Assembly (NCBI GenBank): GCA_965243255.1 | Contig: CBDEUH010000001.1 | Span: forward strand, 1 to 43,414 | Direction: 5' to 3' | DNA from: Bin87 sp965243255 | GTDB taxonomy: Bacteria > Chloroflexota > Dehalococcoidia > Lucifugimonadales > UBA3495 | Length of the DNA stretch: 43,414 nucleotides | In this document: positions 1 to 8,402 of the stretch, piece after piece | How positions within the stretch are numbered: the first letter of the stretch is position 1 | Layout of the letters: each line of letters starts with the position of its first letter | Notes under the pieces: model-generated | Told to the model about the DNA's origin: nothing | The model's database searches: none | Seen by the model: only the letters and a program-made list of their open reading frames with translations | Program-made: the position numbers and the translations under genes

Positions 1-2
1 TG

Positions 3-1865
3 CAGTCCGCGCTGTTGGAGTTGAAAAAGTCGGCGTTGGCTGGTGAGCTGTACACGTTCACTCAAGAGCGACGGGTCCGCAACCAGTTCGGGCCGGGCAC
101 CGTCGTGGCGGGGTACACGAACCGGCTGACCACGTCGAAACAGCTGTCGGAACTGTCGGTGGTGGGCGGCTATCAGGACGAAAGTGGGTTCCACCCGGAT
201 GAGGACGGGCCGTTCGGCCCCGACAAAAAACATTTTCGGGTGGATGTGGACCGGGTCGATTTGGACATGGTGCAGGTGAACGTCACCCCCATGTCGGGGG
301 GCAAGTATGGGACTGGGATGGGACCGGAAGGGGAGGGGCAGATCAGCTTGTGGATGGTCGGCGGGATGTCCAACCTGCCGACCGTTTCGGAAGGGGCGTT
401 GACGGTGCCGTATGTGCCCGCCGATTCGGACGCCGCGGCGGAACGCGACGAGGCGTTGGCCAAATTTCACAGAGACAAAGACTTCTACGCGGCGTTCGTG
501 GACATGGAAACCCCGTTCGGTGAACCCCGACCGGAAAGCGGCCTGACAGCAGAACAGGCCAGGTTTGTGTTCCACCGGGCCGACTATCTGTCTTTCATGT
601 CGCCGCCCGGTTCGTTGGGGGTTCATCCCGAACACGAAAAGCTGATCCGCGACTATGTGGCCGAGGAGGTGGCGAAGTTCGACCAGGCCGCCCATGTCGA
701 AGAATTCGGCTACGAGCTGGACGTCGAAGACGTCGAGGCCGAGGCGGTGACACCGGTCGGAGACCGGCTGATGGAGGAACATCCCGGCGTGTTCCTCGAC
801 AGCGACACCGTTTATGACGTGGTGAGCAATGTGCTGTCGACTCCCAAGCCTGTCCCGTTTTACACGAACGGGCGCCGTCCCGAAAACGCCGGGCAACTTA
901 CGGTGGTGGACGACTGGCGGGAACGGGCACAGCAGCCCTCGCGGACGGGCGACTACGTCACGGACCAGGCAGCGGGGCTACGCCAGATGCGAAACAACGA
1001 ACAGTGGATGAAAGACGCTATCAAACAGTGGCGGCTGGTGGCTTTGGTCGGGACGGACAGGGACCGGTCGGTGGCTATCCGCGAAGCGAAAAAGGCAGGG
1101 TTGGTGCAGGGCGGTTTGTGGCATGGGACCGACGCTAACGGCATCCACGAGCATGGGCCGTTCCAGCCGCACTCCGGTGCGTTCTACTCGACGTCGCGGG
1201 ATCATTCGTATGCGTTCGCGGGGGGTGGCGAGTTGACATTCAACCAGTTTTACGGGCAGGAAATGCCCCATTGGGATGGGGTGGTGGTGGACATGTGGGA
1301 CCGGCCCGGCTGGTCCGACGCGGTGAACTACATAGCTTTCAGACCGCCCGAAGTGACCGAGCGGATAGTCGACGAAGAGCTGGAAGCTGTGGACGCCCAG
1401 CCGGTCACGTTCCGCGACGACCGGCTGGTCGAACTGTTGCGGAAGGTGAAACCGTGGAACGTCGATTTCATGCGCGACGGCAACACTCGGAAAAGCACGG
1501 TCACCGACGAAATGTCATGGGAGCATGCGGGTTGGAGGGGGGATCGGTTGACCACCGAAGACGGACTGGGGCGGCACATACAGCAGGCGTGGGAGGAAAC
1601 GACCGGCGCTGACGACTTTTGGGACTGGCGGAACAACGTGCAGGACATGTATGACCATTTCGCCGACGTGGACGTCCACTTGGACGAAACCGACAACACT
1701 TTCGTGACCGAATGGCGGAACCCCTACAACAAAACACCGTTTCGGATACCGCCCACATACGACCGGAGCAGGGGCGAGCTGGGATGGTGGCTCGACAACC
1801 AGCTTTTCGGTTTGGAATGGGCGCCGATGGACGCGTCCTACGAGCCGGACATGTCGGGGTTTTAG
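3..1865 (+). CDS. Head-associated protein with ADP-ribosyltransferase-like domain (5' partial)
   Basis: The frame is open to the left edge, so the true start lies outside the window; the TTG at 15 is not convincing as a start. About 620 codons are visible. The C-terminal half holds a block resembling the ART fold of phage polyvalent and MuF-type proteins: LWHGTD (His at about residue 370 counted from TTG 15), then FYSTSRDHSYAFA about 20 residues on, then NYIAFRPPEV, which matches the usual closing strand of such domains. The N-terminal part is acidic and unrecognised. It lies upstream of the prohead protease and capsid genes, where portal or minor head proteins normally sit, so it may be packaged and act on host targets after entry. 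ART assignment rests on motifs only; a conserved catalytic Glu is not certain. Terminase and portal are presumably further upstream. Confidence 0.6.
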   Translation, partial: QSALLELKKSALAGELYTFTQERRVRNQFGPGTVVAGYTNRLTTSKQLSELSVVGGYQDESGFHPDEDGPFGPDKKHFRVDVDRVDLDMVQVNVTPMSGGKYGTGMGPEGEGQISLWMVGGMSNLPTVSEGALTVPYVPADSDAAAERDEALAKFHRDKDFYAAFVDMETPFGEPRPESGLTAEQARFVFHRADYLSFMSPPGSLGVHPEHEKLIRDYVAEEVAKFDQAAHVEEFGYELDVEDVEAEAVTPVGDRLMEEHPGVFLDSDTVYDVVSNVLSTPKPVPFYTNGRRPENAGQLTVVDDWRERAQQPSRTGDYVTDQAAGLRQMRNNEQWMKDAIKQWRLVALVGTDRDRSVAIREAKKAGLVQGGLWHGTDANGIHEHGPFQPHSGAFYSTSRDHSYAFAGGGELTFNQFYGQEMPHWDGVVVDMWDRPGWSDAVNYIAFRPPEVTERIVDEELEAVDAQPVTFRDDRLVELLRKVKPWNVDFMRDGNTRKSTVTDEMSWEHAGWRGDRLTTEDGLGRHIQQAWEETTGADDFWDWRNNVQDMYDHFADVDVHLDETDNTFVTEWRNPYNKTPFRIPPTYDRSRGELGWWLDNQLFGLEWAPMDASYEPDMSGF

Positions 1866-1872
1866 CTACATC

Positions 1873-2220
1873 CTATTTTCGGGATGGGCGGCGGATGATC
1901 GCGAGCAGGTCAAGGCCGCTCATGGACGCTTCCGGCGGGTGTCGCAGGTCCCACGTTTTTTCGGCGGCGGCCCGTTTCGCCCACCGGACCGTCGGCCACG
2001 AAGGGTCGCCTCGGCCTACCGCTTCGGGCAGTGGCCTGGCGGCGGTCATAGTCGCCGGGTACTGTTGGACAAGCCCTTGCCGTTTGCCGTCGGCCCACAG
2101 CTCAACATAGAAACCGGTTTGGCCGTGGCGGGCGGGAACGACCTTCCACTGATAGGGTTTGGCGAGGGCGGTGAAATCGGCGGTCAGCTGGGCGGACCAT
2201 TCAAGTTTCGACGTGGGCAT
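1873..2220 (-). CDS. Hypothetical protein, 115 aa
   Basis: A longer frame runs to 2283, but ATG 2220 is preceded by GGAAAGGACACCGACTG, the same extended ribosome binding site used across this genome's accessory genes, so I start there (MPTSKLEW). The product is basic and Trp-rich, with no signal peptide, membrane segment or recognised motif. It lies downstream of the methyltransferase-HNH gene on the same strand, separated by two hairpins, and ends convergently 7 nt from the head gene. Function unknown. Confidence 0.65.
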   Translation of the reverse strand: MPTSKLEWSAQLTADFTALAKPYQWKVVPARHGQTGFYVELWADGKRQGLVQQYPATMTAARPLPEAVGRGDPSWPTVRWAKRAAAEKTWDLRHPPEASMSGLDLLAIIRRPSRK

Positions 2221-2257
2221 CAGTCGGTGTCCTTTCCAGTCCAGTTGGGTGAAAGTC

Positions 2258-2328
2258 GACCCGCCCTTGTGGTGGGAGTTCAAAACCGGCGGGGCGGGTC
2301 AACCGTTTGGGGGAGGTTACTGCCCCCA
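2258..2328 (-). terminator. Two hairpins downstream of the methyltransferase-HNH gene
   Basis: Reading the minus strand, TGGGGG/CCCCCA (2323-2328 with 2308-2313) forms a short stem just after the methyltransferase stop. It is followed by a 9-bp perfect stem, GACCCGCCC/GGGCGGGTC (2258-2266 with 2292-2300), around a 25-nt loop. Neither has a U-tract. They probably weaken read-through into the 115-aa gene, which has its own ribosome binding site. Confidence 0.45.
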
Positions 2329-2335
2329 GGGTTCA

Positions 2336-3499
2336 TCAACGAGTTTGGCGTTTGTTCCTGGGTAACCGAAGCTTCGACCGCAAATATTCCATGCCCCGGT
2401 CGCCTTTGATGCGGTTGCAACTCCCGCAGAGAAGCTGCAAATTGTCGGGGTGGTCGGTGCCGCCCTTAGCACGGGCGATGATGTGGTCAACTTCGAGGTT
2501 GCGGACTTGGAAATGAGTGGAGCATCCGGCGCAGTCGCCGCTTTGGATGCCGTACAGGGTTTGGCGGTGACTAGCTGGAGGGGGAAGCTTGCCCAGGTCT
2601 GTCCGCTGGGGAATATCTTGACGGTGGGTGATGTCCCGGAACAGGCCCTGCCGTTCCTCGATCCGGCGCACCACCAGTTCGGCGGCTTTCGGGCTGATGT
2701 CGATACCTGCCCATTGGCGGGCCAGGTCGTCGGCGGCCACGAGCGTGGTGGCGCATCCACAGAACGGGTCAAACACGGTTCCGCCCGGCGGGCTGGACGC
2801 CCGGATGATCCGGTCGAGCAACGCCAGCGGCTTCTGGGTCGGGTAGCCGGTCCGCTCCCGGCCGGTGGTAGAAATAATCCCTATATCTGACCACCAATCT
2901 GGCACCATCTTCCCATCAGGGTGAAAACCTGGCCGACCTTTCACACCCGGAGTGGCATAAGGGATACGCAGGACATTATGCACAGATATTCCGCCACCTC
3001 CGTACACGAGCAGGACGTCGTGTTTCGCTGGATAGCGGCGGGACCCTGCACCACCTGAGGAATAGCACCAAGCCACCTCGTTGCGGAAGTTGCCCCGCCC
3101 GAATACCGCGTCCATGACCAGTTTTAGATAGTGGCTCATGGTGGGGTCGCAGTGCAAATAGATCGACCCGGTGGATTTGAGCAGCCGTCGCATCTCCAAC
3201 AGCCGCACGGCCATGTACACCAGGTAGGACTTGTCCGAGTCGGTCATGGCGGCCATGACCACCCGCCACAGGTCTGGATGTTTCCCTTCGATCAGGTTGA
3301 TCCACTCGGTGTCCAAATCGTTCAACGTCCAAGTGTCTTTAAACGCCGCACCAGCCGCCACGCTCCCGATGGGCGCCGCGTAGTCCTGTTTCGAGTTGAA
3401 CGGCGGATCGAGATAAATGAGGTCGACCGATTCCGAGTTCATCCCTCGCATGATCGGCAAATTGTCACCCGTCCACACCGTTTTGTCGGCCCAGTTCAC
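2336..3499 (-). CDS. DNA methyltransferase (N6-adenine/N4-cytosine, beta class) fused to C-terminal HNH nuclease domain
   Basis: 387 aa from GTG 3499, two bases after the upstream gene's stop, so probably translationally coupled. Residues 1-290 are an AdoMet-dependent amino-methyltransferase: catalytic motif DPPF at 31-34, TGYPTQKP at 217-224, and AdoMet-binding FDPFCGCATT at 243-252. Catalytic motif first and AdoMet motif last is the beta-class order. Residues about 315-370 form an HNH finger: CxxC (323, 326), LEVDHI with D338 and H339, GG at 346-347, DNLQLLC with N353, CxxC (358, 361), then N362 and K365. Every residue expected of an active HNH is present. The product could methylate and cut DNA, or the HNH part may only bind DNA. 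Target site unknown. Likely roles are self-protection against host restriction or interference with competitor DNA. Confidence 0.9.
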   Translation of the reverse strand: MNWADKTVWTGDNLPIMRGMNSESVDLIYLDPPFNSKQDYAAPIGSVAAGAAFKDTWTLNDLDTEWINLIEGKHPDLWRVVMAAMTDSDKSYLVYMAVRLLEMRRLLKSTGSIYLHCDPTMSHYLKLVMDAVFGRGNFRNEVAWCYSSGGAGSRRYPAKHDVLLVYGGGGISVHNVLRIPYATPGVKGRPGFHPDGKMVPDWWSDIGIISTTGRERTGYPTQKPLALLDRIIRASSPPGGTVFDPFCGCATTLVAADDLARQWAGIDISPKAAELVVRRIEERQGLFRDITHRQDIPQRTDLGKLPPPASHRQTLYGIQSGDCAGCSTHFQVRNLEVDHIIARAKGGTDHPDNLQLLCGSCNRIKGDRGMEYLRSKLRLPRNKRQTR

Positions 3500-3501
3500 T
3501 G

Positions 3502-3759
3502 TTACAGCTCGACGTCGTCGGCGGCTTCCGCCACCCAGGTTTGGGCGTCGCGGAGGCTGGTGAACCCGACCGGTCCGGGGGTCCGGTCAACGAAGTGGGT
3601 GATGTCGGACCCGAACCCGTACCGGCGGCGGTCGGTTTTCATGGCCTTCCAGATCACCCACAGGCGACCGGTCCGGTCTGTTGCCTTGTAGCGGAGGCTC
3701 ATGCTGCTGATCTTTCCGGCCCGTTGCCACTGGAGGCCGGGGACTGTTGTCGCTGTCAC
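3502..3759 (-). CDS. Hypothetical protein, 85 aa
   Basis: Starts at GTG 3759 behind GAAAGGACAAAACA, the genome's recurrent extended Shine-Dalgarno. The product is mixed-charge, with no signal peptide or Cys cluster. The pattern WQRAGKISSMSLRYKATDR...GRLWVIWKAM suggests a small beta-rich fold. It lies between the 65-aa zinc protein and the methyltransferase-HNH gene in one operon. Function not recognised. Confidence 0.7.
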   Translation of the reverse strand: MTATTVPGLQWQRAGKISSMSLRYKATDRTGRLWVIWKAMKTDRRRYGFGSDITHFVDRTPGPVGFTSLRDAQTWVAEAADDVEL

Positions 3760-3779
3760 TGTTTTGTCCTTTCGTTTGG

Positions 3780-3861
3780 CCGACCCCTTTGTGTTGGGTC
3801 GGTTGGTGCCCCGCCGGAGGCTTGCTCTCCGGTTGCCGCTGGTTCGGGGCGGCCCCTGTGT
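3780..3861 (-). promoter_or_regulatory. Structured intergenic leader between two minus-strand genes
   Basis: About 100 nt between the 65-aa gene and the 85-aa gene. Stems seen: CCGACCC (3780-3786) with GGGTCGG (3796-3802), directly in front of the ribosome binding site, and CCGGAG (3814-3819) with CTCCGG (3827-3832). A GC-rich stretch near 3850 can also pair with 3808-3816. This could attenuate the downstream part of the operon or stabilise an RNA end. No U-tract. Confidence 0.4.
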
Positions 3862-4059
3862 TTAGGAGCGGGCGAGCAGGCACACTTCGCAGTTCCAGTC
3901 GAGGGTCAGGGTGCGGGTTGTCCATCCGTCCCGGTCGGCGGGCCGGTGGGCGGGGCAGCGGATCGTCTGATACGTGCGCTGCGGGTTGGTCCACAGTGTC
4001 ATGACCCGGATCGGCTGCACGTCGCCTGCGGTCGGCAGGCGGGTTACGAGCGATGTCAT
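3862..4059 (-). CDS. Small Cys-rich protein, 65 aa, probable zinc finger
   Basis: The frame extends upstream, but ATG 4059 sits after GGAAAGGACAAAACGGAC and lies about 38 nt downstream of a clear promoter -10, so the short form is chosen. Cys34 and His37 (CPAH) and Cys57 and Cys60 (CEVC) can coordinate one zinc. No enzymatic motif. It is the first gene of the leftward operon driven by the promoter at 4097-4125, so it is likely made early. DNA- or protein-binding is a reasonable guess only. Confidence 0.65.
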   Translation of the reverse strand: MTSLVTRLPTAGDVQPIRVMTLWTNPQRTYQTIRCPAHRPADRDGWTTRTLTLDWNCEVCLLARS

Positions 4060-4096
4060 GTCCGTTTTGTCCTTTCCTTTTTGTCCTGCAGCCACC

Positions 4097-4125
4097 ATAC
4101 TAGCAGACACTGCTAGCCGTGTCAA
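4097..4125 (-). promoter_or_regulatory. Promoter P1 (leftward) with CTGCTAG-type operator
   Basis: On the minus strand: -35 TTGACA (4120-4125), 17-nt spacer, -10 TAGTAT (4097-4102). The -10 is preceded by TGC, giving an extended -10. The spacer holds GCTAGCAGTGTCTGCTAG, closely related to the promoters at 17584 and 28857. It drives the 65-aa, 85-aa and methyltransferase-HNH genes, divergently from the capsid operon. Confidence 0.85.
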
Positions 4126-4174
4126 ATGGGCAAAGCGCGACAGTGGCGGACGGTAACGGTATGCTACCCGCGCG

Positions 4175-5326
4175 ATGACCACCACCACATCTGCCGCTAC
4201 TGTCTCACCGGGCGACTGGTGGGAACGCCCCGACGAACCCCAAACCCGTTTCGCGGCGTTGCGGTGGGACGACAACAGCCGGGTCCTTTCCGGGACGCTG
4301 ATCCGCTACGGCGACGTTGCCGAGCTGTCCTGGGGCGAAAAGGAACGGTTCGAACCGGGAGCGTTCGGGAACGTGTCCGCCGCTGACGTGATGCTCAACG
4401 TGCAACATGACAGGAGCAGACCGTTGGCCCGGTCCGGCGGAGGAGGGGTGACACTGGACGACACGTCGGAGCGGCTGCGGATGGAAGCGACCCTTCCCGA
4501 CACCGCCGACGCCCGCGACGTCCTCAACCTGATCCGCCATCGGGTCCTGCGGGGCCTGTCAGTCGAGTTCTACCCGAAGCGGTCCCGCAAGGATGGCGAC
4601 GTGGTGGTAATATCCGAAGCCGAACTGAAAAACGTGGCGGTTGTGGACCGTCCCGCCTACGCAAACTCGACCCTCGATTGGAGGCAACAGATGAAAGCGG
4701 ATGACATTCGGCAGATGATCGAAGACGCGCTGTCGAAACGCGCCGACGACGACTCGGGGACGGTGGCCGACACCGTGTCGGCGGTGGTCGCCGCGGCGGT
4801 CAGCGGCGAGTTCGCCGAACTGCGCGCCGAACGGGACGCTGCCGTCAAAAAACGAAACGAGGCGATAGCCAAAGCCGCCAAAGCGGTTGAGACTGCCGAA
4901 GCTGCCGAACAGCGGGCCGAGCAGCTGGCGGAAGCGCAGGCAGCTGTCGAAGGCCAACTGGCCGCAGCCCGCGCCGAGGCCCGCGCCGAAGCGGTGGGCG
5001 AGATGCGAGGCGAGGCCGCCGAACGGGCGGCGTTGCTGCTGCGGATCGACCCGCTGCTCGCCGACGGGTTGGAAACCCGGCAGATGACCACCCACGATCT
5101 GCTGGTCGCCGCCGTCGCCGACGAAGTGGACGGCGCCGCTGAACGGTCAGAGGATTATCTGACCGCCAAGGTGGAAAGCATTTTGGAACGGCGCCAGGCC
5201 GCCGACGATCTGCCCGCACCAGCCCGCCCCGCCCCCGGTGGAACATCGGCGGATGCCGGTTACGCGCCGCATAACCTGATTTCGTCTATCGAAACCCGTT
5301 TCGACGGTGCTAAGGAGGTGGCGTGA
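4175..5326 (+). CDS. HK97-type prohead protease (S78-like) with C-terminal coiled-coil scaffold
   Basis: 383 aa. Residues about 20-170 match the prohead protease family: FEPGAF at 59-64, catalytic His78 in QHD, LRMEATLPDT at 101-110, catalytic Ser129 in GLSVEF, and VAVVDRPAY near 165. The remaining 200 residues are Ala/Glu-rich and strongly helical, with a long predicted coiled coil (about 205-290). That is what a scaffold domain fused to the protease looks like, and no separate scaffold gene follows. It would cleave capsid N-termini or scaffold during maturation. First gene of the rightward head operon; the next gene overlaps its stop. Confidence 0.88.
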   Translation: MTTTTSAATVSPGDWWERPDEPQTRFAALRWDDNSRVLSGTLIRYGDVAELSWGEKERFEPGAFGNVSAADVMLNVQHDRSRPLARSGGGGVTLDDTSERLRMEATLPDTADARDVLNLIRHRVLRGLSVEFYPKRSRKDGDVVVISEAELKNVAVVDRPAYANSTLDWRQQMKADDIRQMIEDALSKRADDDSGTVADTVSAVVAAAVSGEFAELRAERDAAVKKRNEAIAKAAKAVETAEAAEQRAEQLAEAQAAVEGQLAAARAEARAEAVGEMRGEAAERAALLLRIDPLLADGLETRQMTTHDLLVAAVADEVDGAAERSEDYLTAKVESILERRQAADDLPAPARPAPGGTSADAGYAPHNLISSIETRFDGAKEVA

Positions 5327-5958
5327 TGCCCACTAGTCAGACCATTCAGCAAACGTTCGCTGTCAACCCGGAAATCGGGTTCGCCGGTGACGTTGCCCGC
5401 CCGAACGAACCGCACGCGACCGACTCGGGCACCCTTCACGTGCCCTCGTCGGCGACGCGCAAACCGCGACCGGGTGACGCCCTGTACTACTCGACAAGCG
5501 AAGACGAGTGGGCGGTTCCCACCAACGCCGCCCAAAGTGCGCTGGTCGCCGGTATTTTGCACTACCGCAAAGACCTGGTGCAGAACATGGCGGGGGTGTT
5601 GGAGTTCGACGACGAAGCCGAAATCGAAATCGGTGTGTTCGGCACCTTCTGGGTGGTGGCCGGGTCGGCCATCGCACACGGCGATTTGATCGCCCAGGAC
5701 CGGTCGGACCATCAGTGGGACACGGTCGGCGGCATCTCCGCTGACGCGGTGGAGATACCCGCGTCGGGGGCGGGTGCGCTGCCCAGCACGTGGAACAGCG
5801 GCACCGCCACGACTGTGGTGAACACGATCATCGCCTCGTTGAAAGATCAGATCACGTCGGGCCTTCACCGGGTGCCGATTGTCTGTGTGAGCCGGGACGG
5901 CGCCGCCGCTGCCGGTGACATTATCGAAGCCCGTATCGGGTTCGGACGAGTCAGATAG
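5326..5958 (+). CDS. Capsid decoration / structural cement protein (DUF2190-like)
   Basis: 210 aa from ATG 5326, which overlaps the protease stop (TGATG). AAGGAGG lies 7 nt upstream, better spaced for this ATG than for the GTG at 5323. The N-terminus (QTFAVNPEIGFAGDVARPNE) and the repeated small beta motifs fit the capsid cement family that sits between protease and major capsid genes in many phages. No catalytic motifs. It would bind the outside of the shell and stabilise it. Confidence 0.65.
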   Translation: MPTSQTIQQTFAVNPEIGFAGDVARPNEPHATDSGTLHVPSSATRKPRPGDALYYSTSEDEWAVPTNAAQSALVAGILHYRKDLVQNMAGVLEFDDEAEIEIGVFGTFWVVAGSAIAHGDLIAQDRSDHQWDTVGGISADAVEIPASGAGALPSTWNSGTATTVVNTIIASLKDQITSGLHRVPIVCVSRDGAAAAGDIIEARIGFGRVR

Positions 5959-5967
5959 GAGCGACAA

Positions 5968-7110
5968 ATGGCAGACATTTTCGGCAAACGCCCGGATGAC
6001 TACGCGTACATTCGGCATTTGCATAAGCGGTCGGAGTGGGACGCCTACCAGGCGCACTACGCGACCGAAAACCCGGGGTCGACCCCGAAACACGATTTTG
6101 ATGCGTTCGGCGCGGGGGTGCCCGACGAGTACAAGCGTGCGCAGGGCAACGCTCAGGCGTTGGGCTATTTGACGAACAACCTGCTCGCTGTCCAGGCGCA
6201 GGTCGACGAAATCCTGTACACCAAGTTCCGGCTGCCGTCGTTCGTGCATCTGAACATGAGCCTGCCCGAGGGCACCACCCAGGAGGGCTATCAGATACGC
6301 ATCAAGGACCGGACTGGTAAGGCCCGGCGGATCACGTCCGACGGGTGGGACGCCCCATCAGCGACCGTCAGCCGTGACGCTGTGAACCATCCGCTGTTCT
6401 GGTACGGCCTGGACGCGATCTGGAGCGTTGATGAGCTGCGGGGGGCGATGATGGGCGGCGTGCCGTTGGACACCGAAAACATCGACGCCGCGGTTGAGGG
6501 TTCGTTGGAGAAAATGGAAGAGGTCGGTTTGTTGGGCGAGCACGGGTGGAAAGGTTTGACCAACCTGGCGTCCGGCAACCAGGCGGACCGGGTGAACGCG
6601 TCGAACGCTGCCGCGAAGTGGGACGCTTCGGACACGACCGCCGAACAGATCCGCGACAACATCGCTAACGAAGTGTCGAAAGTGATCGAAAACTCGAAAG
6701 AGGTTTTGGGTACGAAAATCACTTCCGGGCTGTGCGTGTATCTGTCCGGTCCCCGCTATGACCTGTTGACCTACAAGTACATTGGCGACAATCAGGAACG
6801 GACGATCATGCGGGCGTTGAAGGAGGACAACCCGTGGTCGCATTTCACTGAGAACGAGACGGGTACCCGTCAGCCGTTGATGTTCAAGCGGGTGTTGGAA
6901 CTTGCCGCGGCGAACAACCCGGACCTGAGCAATGATCGGATGATCACCATGTTGAAGCATGAGCGGATCGCCGAGATGGGCGTGGCGATCATGCCCCGAG
7001 TGTTGGAGATCATCAACGAGGGCAGGGTCGTACGCGCACAGGTCGAGTCGAAATATTCGCCTCTGTTCGTGAAACGCCCGAAGACCATCTACTACCTGAA
7101 CAACATTTAG
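5968..7110 (+). CDS. Major capsid protein (DUF2184-like, HK97 fold)
   Basis: 380 aa with TAGGAGCGACAA before the ATG. Position after protease and cement genes, length, and sequence features such as YTKFRLPSFVHLNMSLPEG, HPLFWYGLDAIWSVDELRGAMMGG, GWKGLTNLASG and a C-terminal VESKYSPLFVKRPKTIYYL fit the DUF2184 family of HK97-fold major capsid proteins. No N-terminal delta-domain is obvious. A strong hairpin follows the gene. Confidence 0.85.
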   Translation: MADIFGKRPDDYAYIRHLHKRSEWDAYQAHYATENPGSTPKHDFDAFGAGVPDEYKRAQGNAQALGYLTNNLLAVQAQVDEILYTKFRLPSFVHLNMSLPEGTTQEGYQIRIKDRTGKARRITSDGWDAPSATVSRDAVNHPLFWYGLDAIWSVDELRGAMMGGVPLDTENIDAAVEGSLEKMEEVGLLGEHGWKGLTNLASGNQADRVNASNAAAKWDASDTTAEQIRDNIANEVSKVIENSKEVLGTKITSGLCVYLSGPRYDLLTYKYIGDNQERTIMRALKEDNPWSHFTENETGTRQPLMFKRVLELAAANNPDLSNDRMITMLKHERIAEMGVAIMPRVLEIINEGRVVRAQVESKYSPLFVKRPKTIYYLNNI

Positions 7111-7134
7111 TTCAGGGGACCCAGCCAGCGCGGA

Positions 7135-7163
7135 CCCGGCCAGACCTCCCTTCCCTGGCCGGG
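7135..7163 (+). terminator. Hairpin after the major capsid gene
   Basis: Perfect 9-bp stem CCCGGCCAG/CTGGCCGGG with an 11-nt loop, inside the 78-nt gap after the capsid gene. No U-tract follows. Likely a partial terminator or an mRNA-stabilising structure that keeps capsid message above the level of connector message. Confidence 0.6.
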
Positions 7164-7188
7164 CCGGGCTGACTGACAAACGTTTATC

Positions 7189-8040
7189 ATGCCCGCGGCG
7201 CATATCGACTTTCAACTGGTCGGCGAAACGACCCTGACCGTCGACTCGGGCATCTCGTGGCGGGACACCGGTATCGGCCTGCCGGATGACACGCTTGAGG
7301 CGCTGGTGGTGCAGATTGGGACGGTCGTGTCGCACGTTTTCGACGAGGAGCGGATCACCGACACGGCCCCGGTCACCGCAGGGTCGAGCGGGTCGTCTGG
7401 TGGGGTCAGCATGGCGGACATTGCCGCCAACTTTCCGCAAGGCAGGCTTGGCCATTCGGCGGCCACCGACACGGCACCTAACGGGACGCTTATGATCGCC
7501 GTGCTGGGTGCGCCTACGGTGGTCCGCCTTTGGCATTTGACGCCCGTCGAGATCGACCATACCGGGCTGACCGGCGACGTGTTGGCCCGGCTGCTGCCCT
7601 CGGTGACGGCTGAGCAGGCGGGGGGCGTGTTGACCGTCGGCGACGACGGCGAGTGGACGGTCGGCGACCCGGCAGGCGGCGGAGGCGGTGATGGGCTGAC
7701 CGTGGCCGGGTTCCGAGCCCGGTTCGGCGAGTTCGCCGCCCGGTCCGACGCTGACGTGGCGGCGGCTGTTGCCACCGCCGGGCGGATACACAATTTGAGC
7801 GAGGAGATCGAAGGGTGGGTCGCCGCTCATGTGTTGGCCATTTCGGGGGAACGGTCCGGTTTGTCCGACGGTGGCAGCGGCGAGATACGGGCCGAAAGTT
7901 TGGGGCCGGTGTCCCGCCAGTATGTGACCCAGGCCCAAACCGCGGCTGACAGTTTTTTTTCGACGACCAGCTATGGGCGGATGGTGTTGACGTTGGAGGG
8001 GCGACATCCGCAGCTGGTGGTTCCCGTAGTCGTCGCATGA
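7189..8040 (+). CDS. Head-tail connector protein (DUF4054-like C-terminus) with N-terminal extension
   Basis: 283 aa. The C-terminal 120 residues, from TVAGFRARFGEFAARSD through EEIEGWVAAHVLAISG to SYGRMVLTLEG, look like the DUF4054/head-completion adaptor fold. The N-terminal 160 residues are a beta-rich unknown domain joined by a Gly-rich linker (GGGGGDG). The usual adaptor is 120-150 aa, so this is roughly double length. It lies between the major capsid protein and the stopper-like protein, as expected for an adaptor. The stop overlaps the next start (ATGA). Confidence 0.6.
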   Translation: MPAAHIDFQLVGETTLTVDSGISWRDTGIGLPDDTLEALVVQIGTVVSHVFDEERITDTAPVTAGSSGSSGGVSMADIAANFPQGRLGHSAATDTAPNGTLMIAVLGAPTVVRLWHLTPVEIDHTGLTGDVLARLLPSVTAEQAGGVLTVGDDGEWTVGDPAGGGGGDGLTVAGFRARFGEFAARSDADVAAAVATAGRIHNLSEEIEGWVAAHVLAISGERSGLSDGGSGEIRAESLGPVSRQYVTQAQTAADSFFSTTSYGRMVLTLEGRHPQLVVPVVVA

Positions 8041-8402
8041 CCACCCGCCGCCGGTTGCCGCTTCCTCGGCGGATGATGGACGACGAGTTGACAGTGGTGC
8101 GGGTGCCGTTCGTCAGGGACGACACCGGCGTGGCGGTTGATGGCGATCCGGTGCGGACAGTGATGAGATGCGCGACCGCTCCCGGTACGTTGGCCGATGA
8201 CCAACTATCACGAGAGCTGACCGAAAGCGGCATCCGCATCGAAGGGTCGAGAGTGTTTTGGACCGCTGACCCTGTGAGACTGCCCGGTGAACAGTCCCAC
8301 GCTGACCTGATCGAATACGGTGGCGAGGTGTGGCGGGTTCATACTGTGATGCCGTGGGGGCCGCTGTGGGAGACGGTGGCGGTCAGGCAGGAACCCCAAT
8401 AA
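8037..8402 (+). CDS. Head closure / stopper-like protein, 121 aa
   Basis: Starts in an ATGA overlap with the connector gene. Small beta-rich protein with ADLIEYGGEVWRVHTVMPWGPLWETVAVRQ at its end, typical of SPP1 gp16-like stoppers and minor capsid closure proteins. Assigned mainly by position, length and the C-terminal strand pattern; no enzymatic motif is seen. Its stop overlaps the next gene's ATG (TAATG). Confidence 0.55.
   Translation: MTTRRRLPLPRRMMDDELTVVRVPFVRDDTGVAVDGDPVRTVMRCATAPGTLADDQLSRELTESGIRIEGSRVFWTADPVRLPGEQSHADLIEYGGEVWRVHTVMPWGPLWETVAVRQEPQ

Noticed and set aside
6358..8007. 549-aa minus-strand open frame across the capsid and connector genes
   Set aside because: Opposes the major capsid gene; no ribosome binding site and no recognisable domain.
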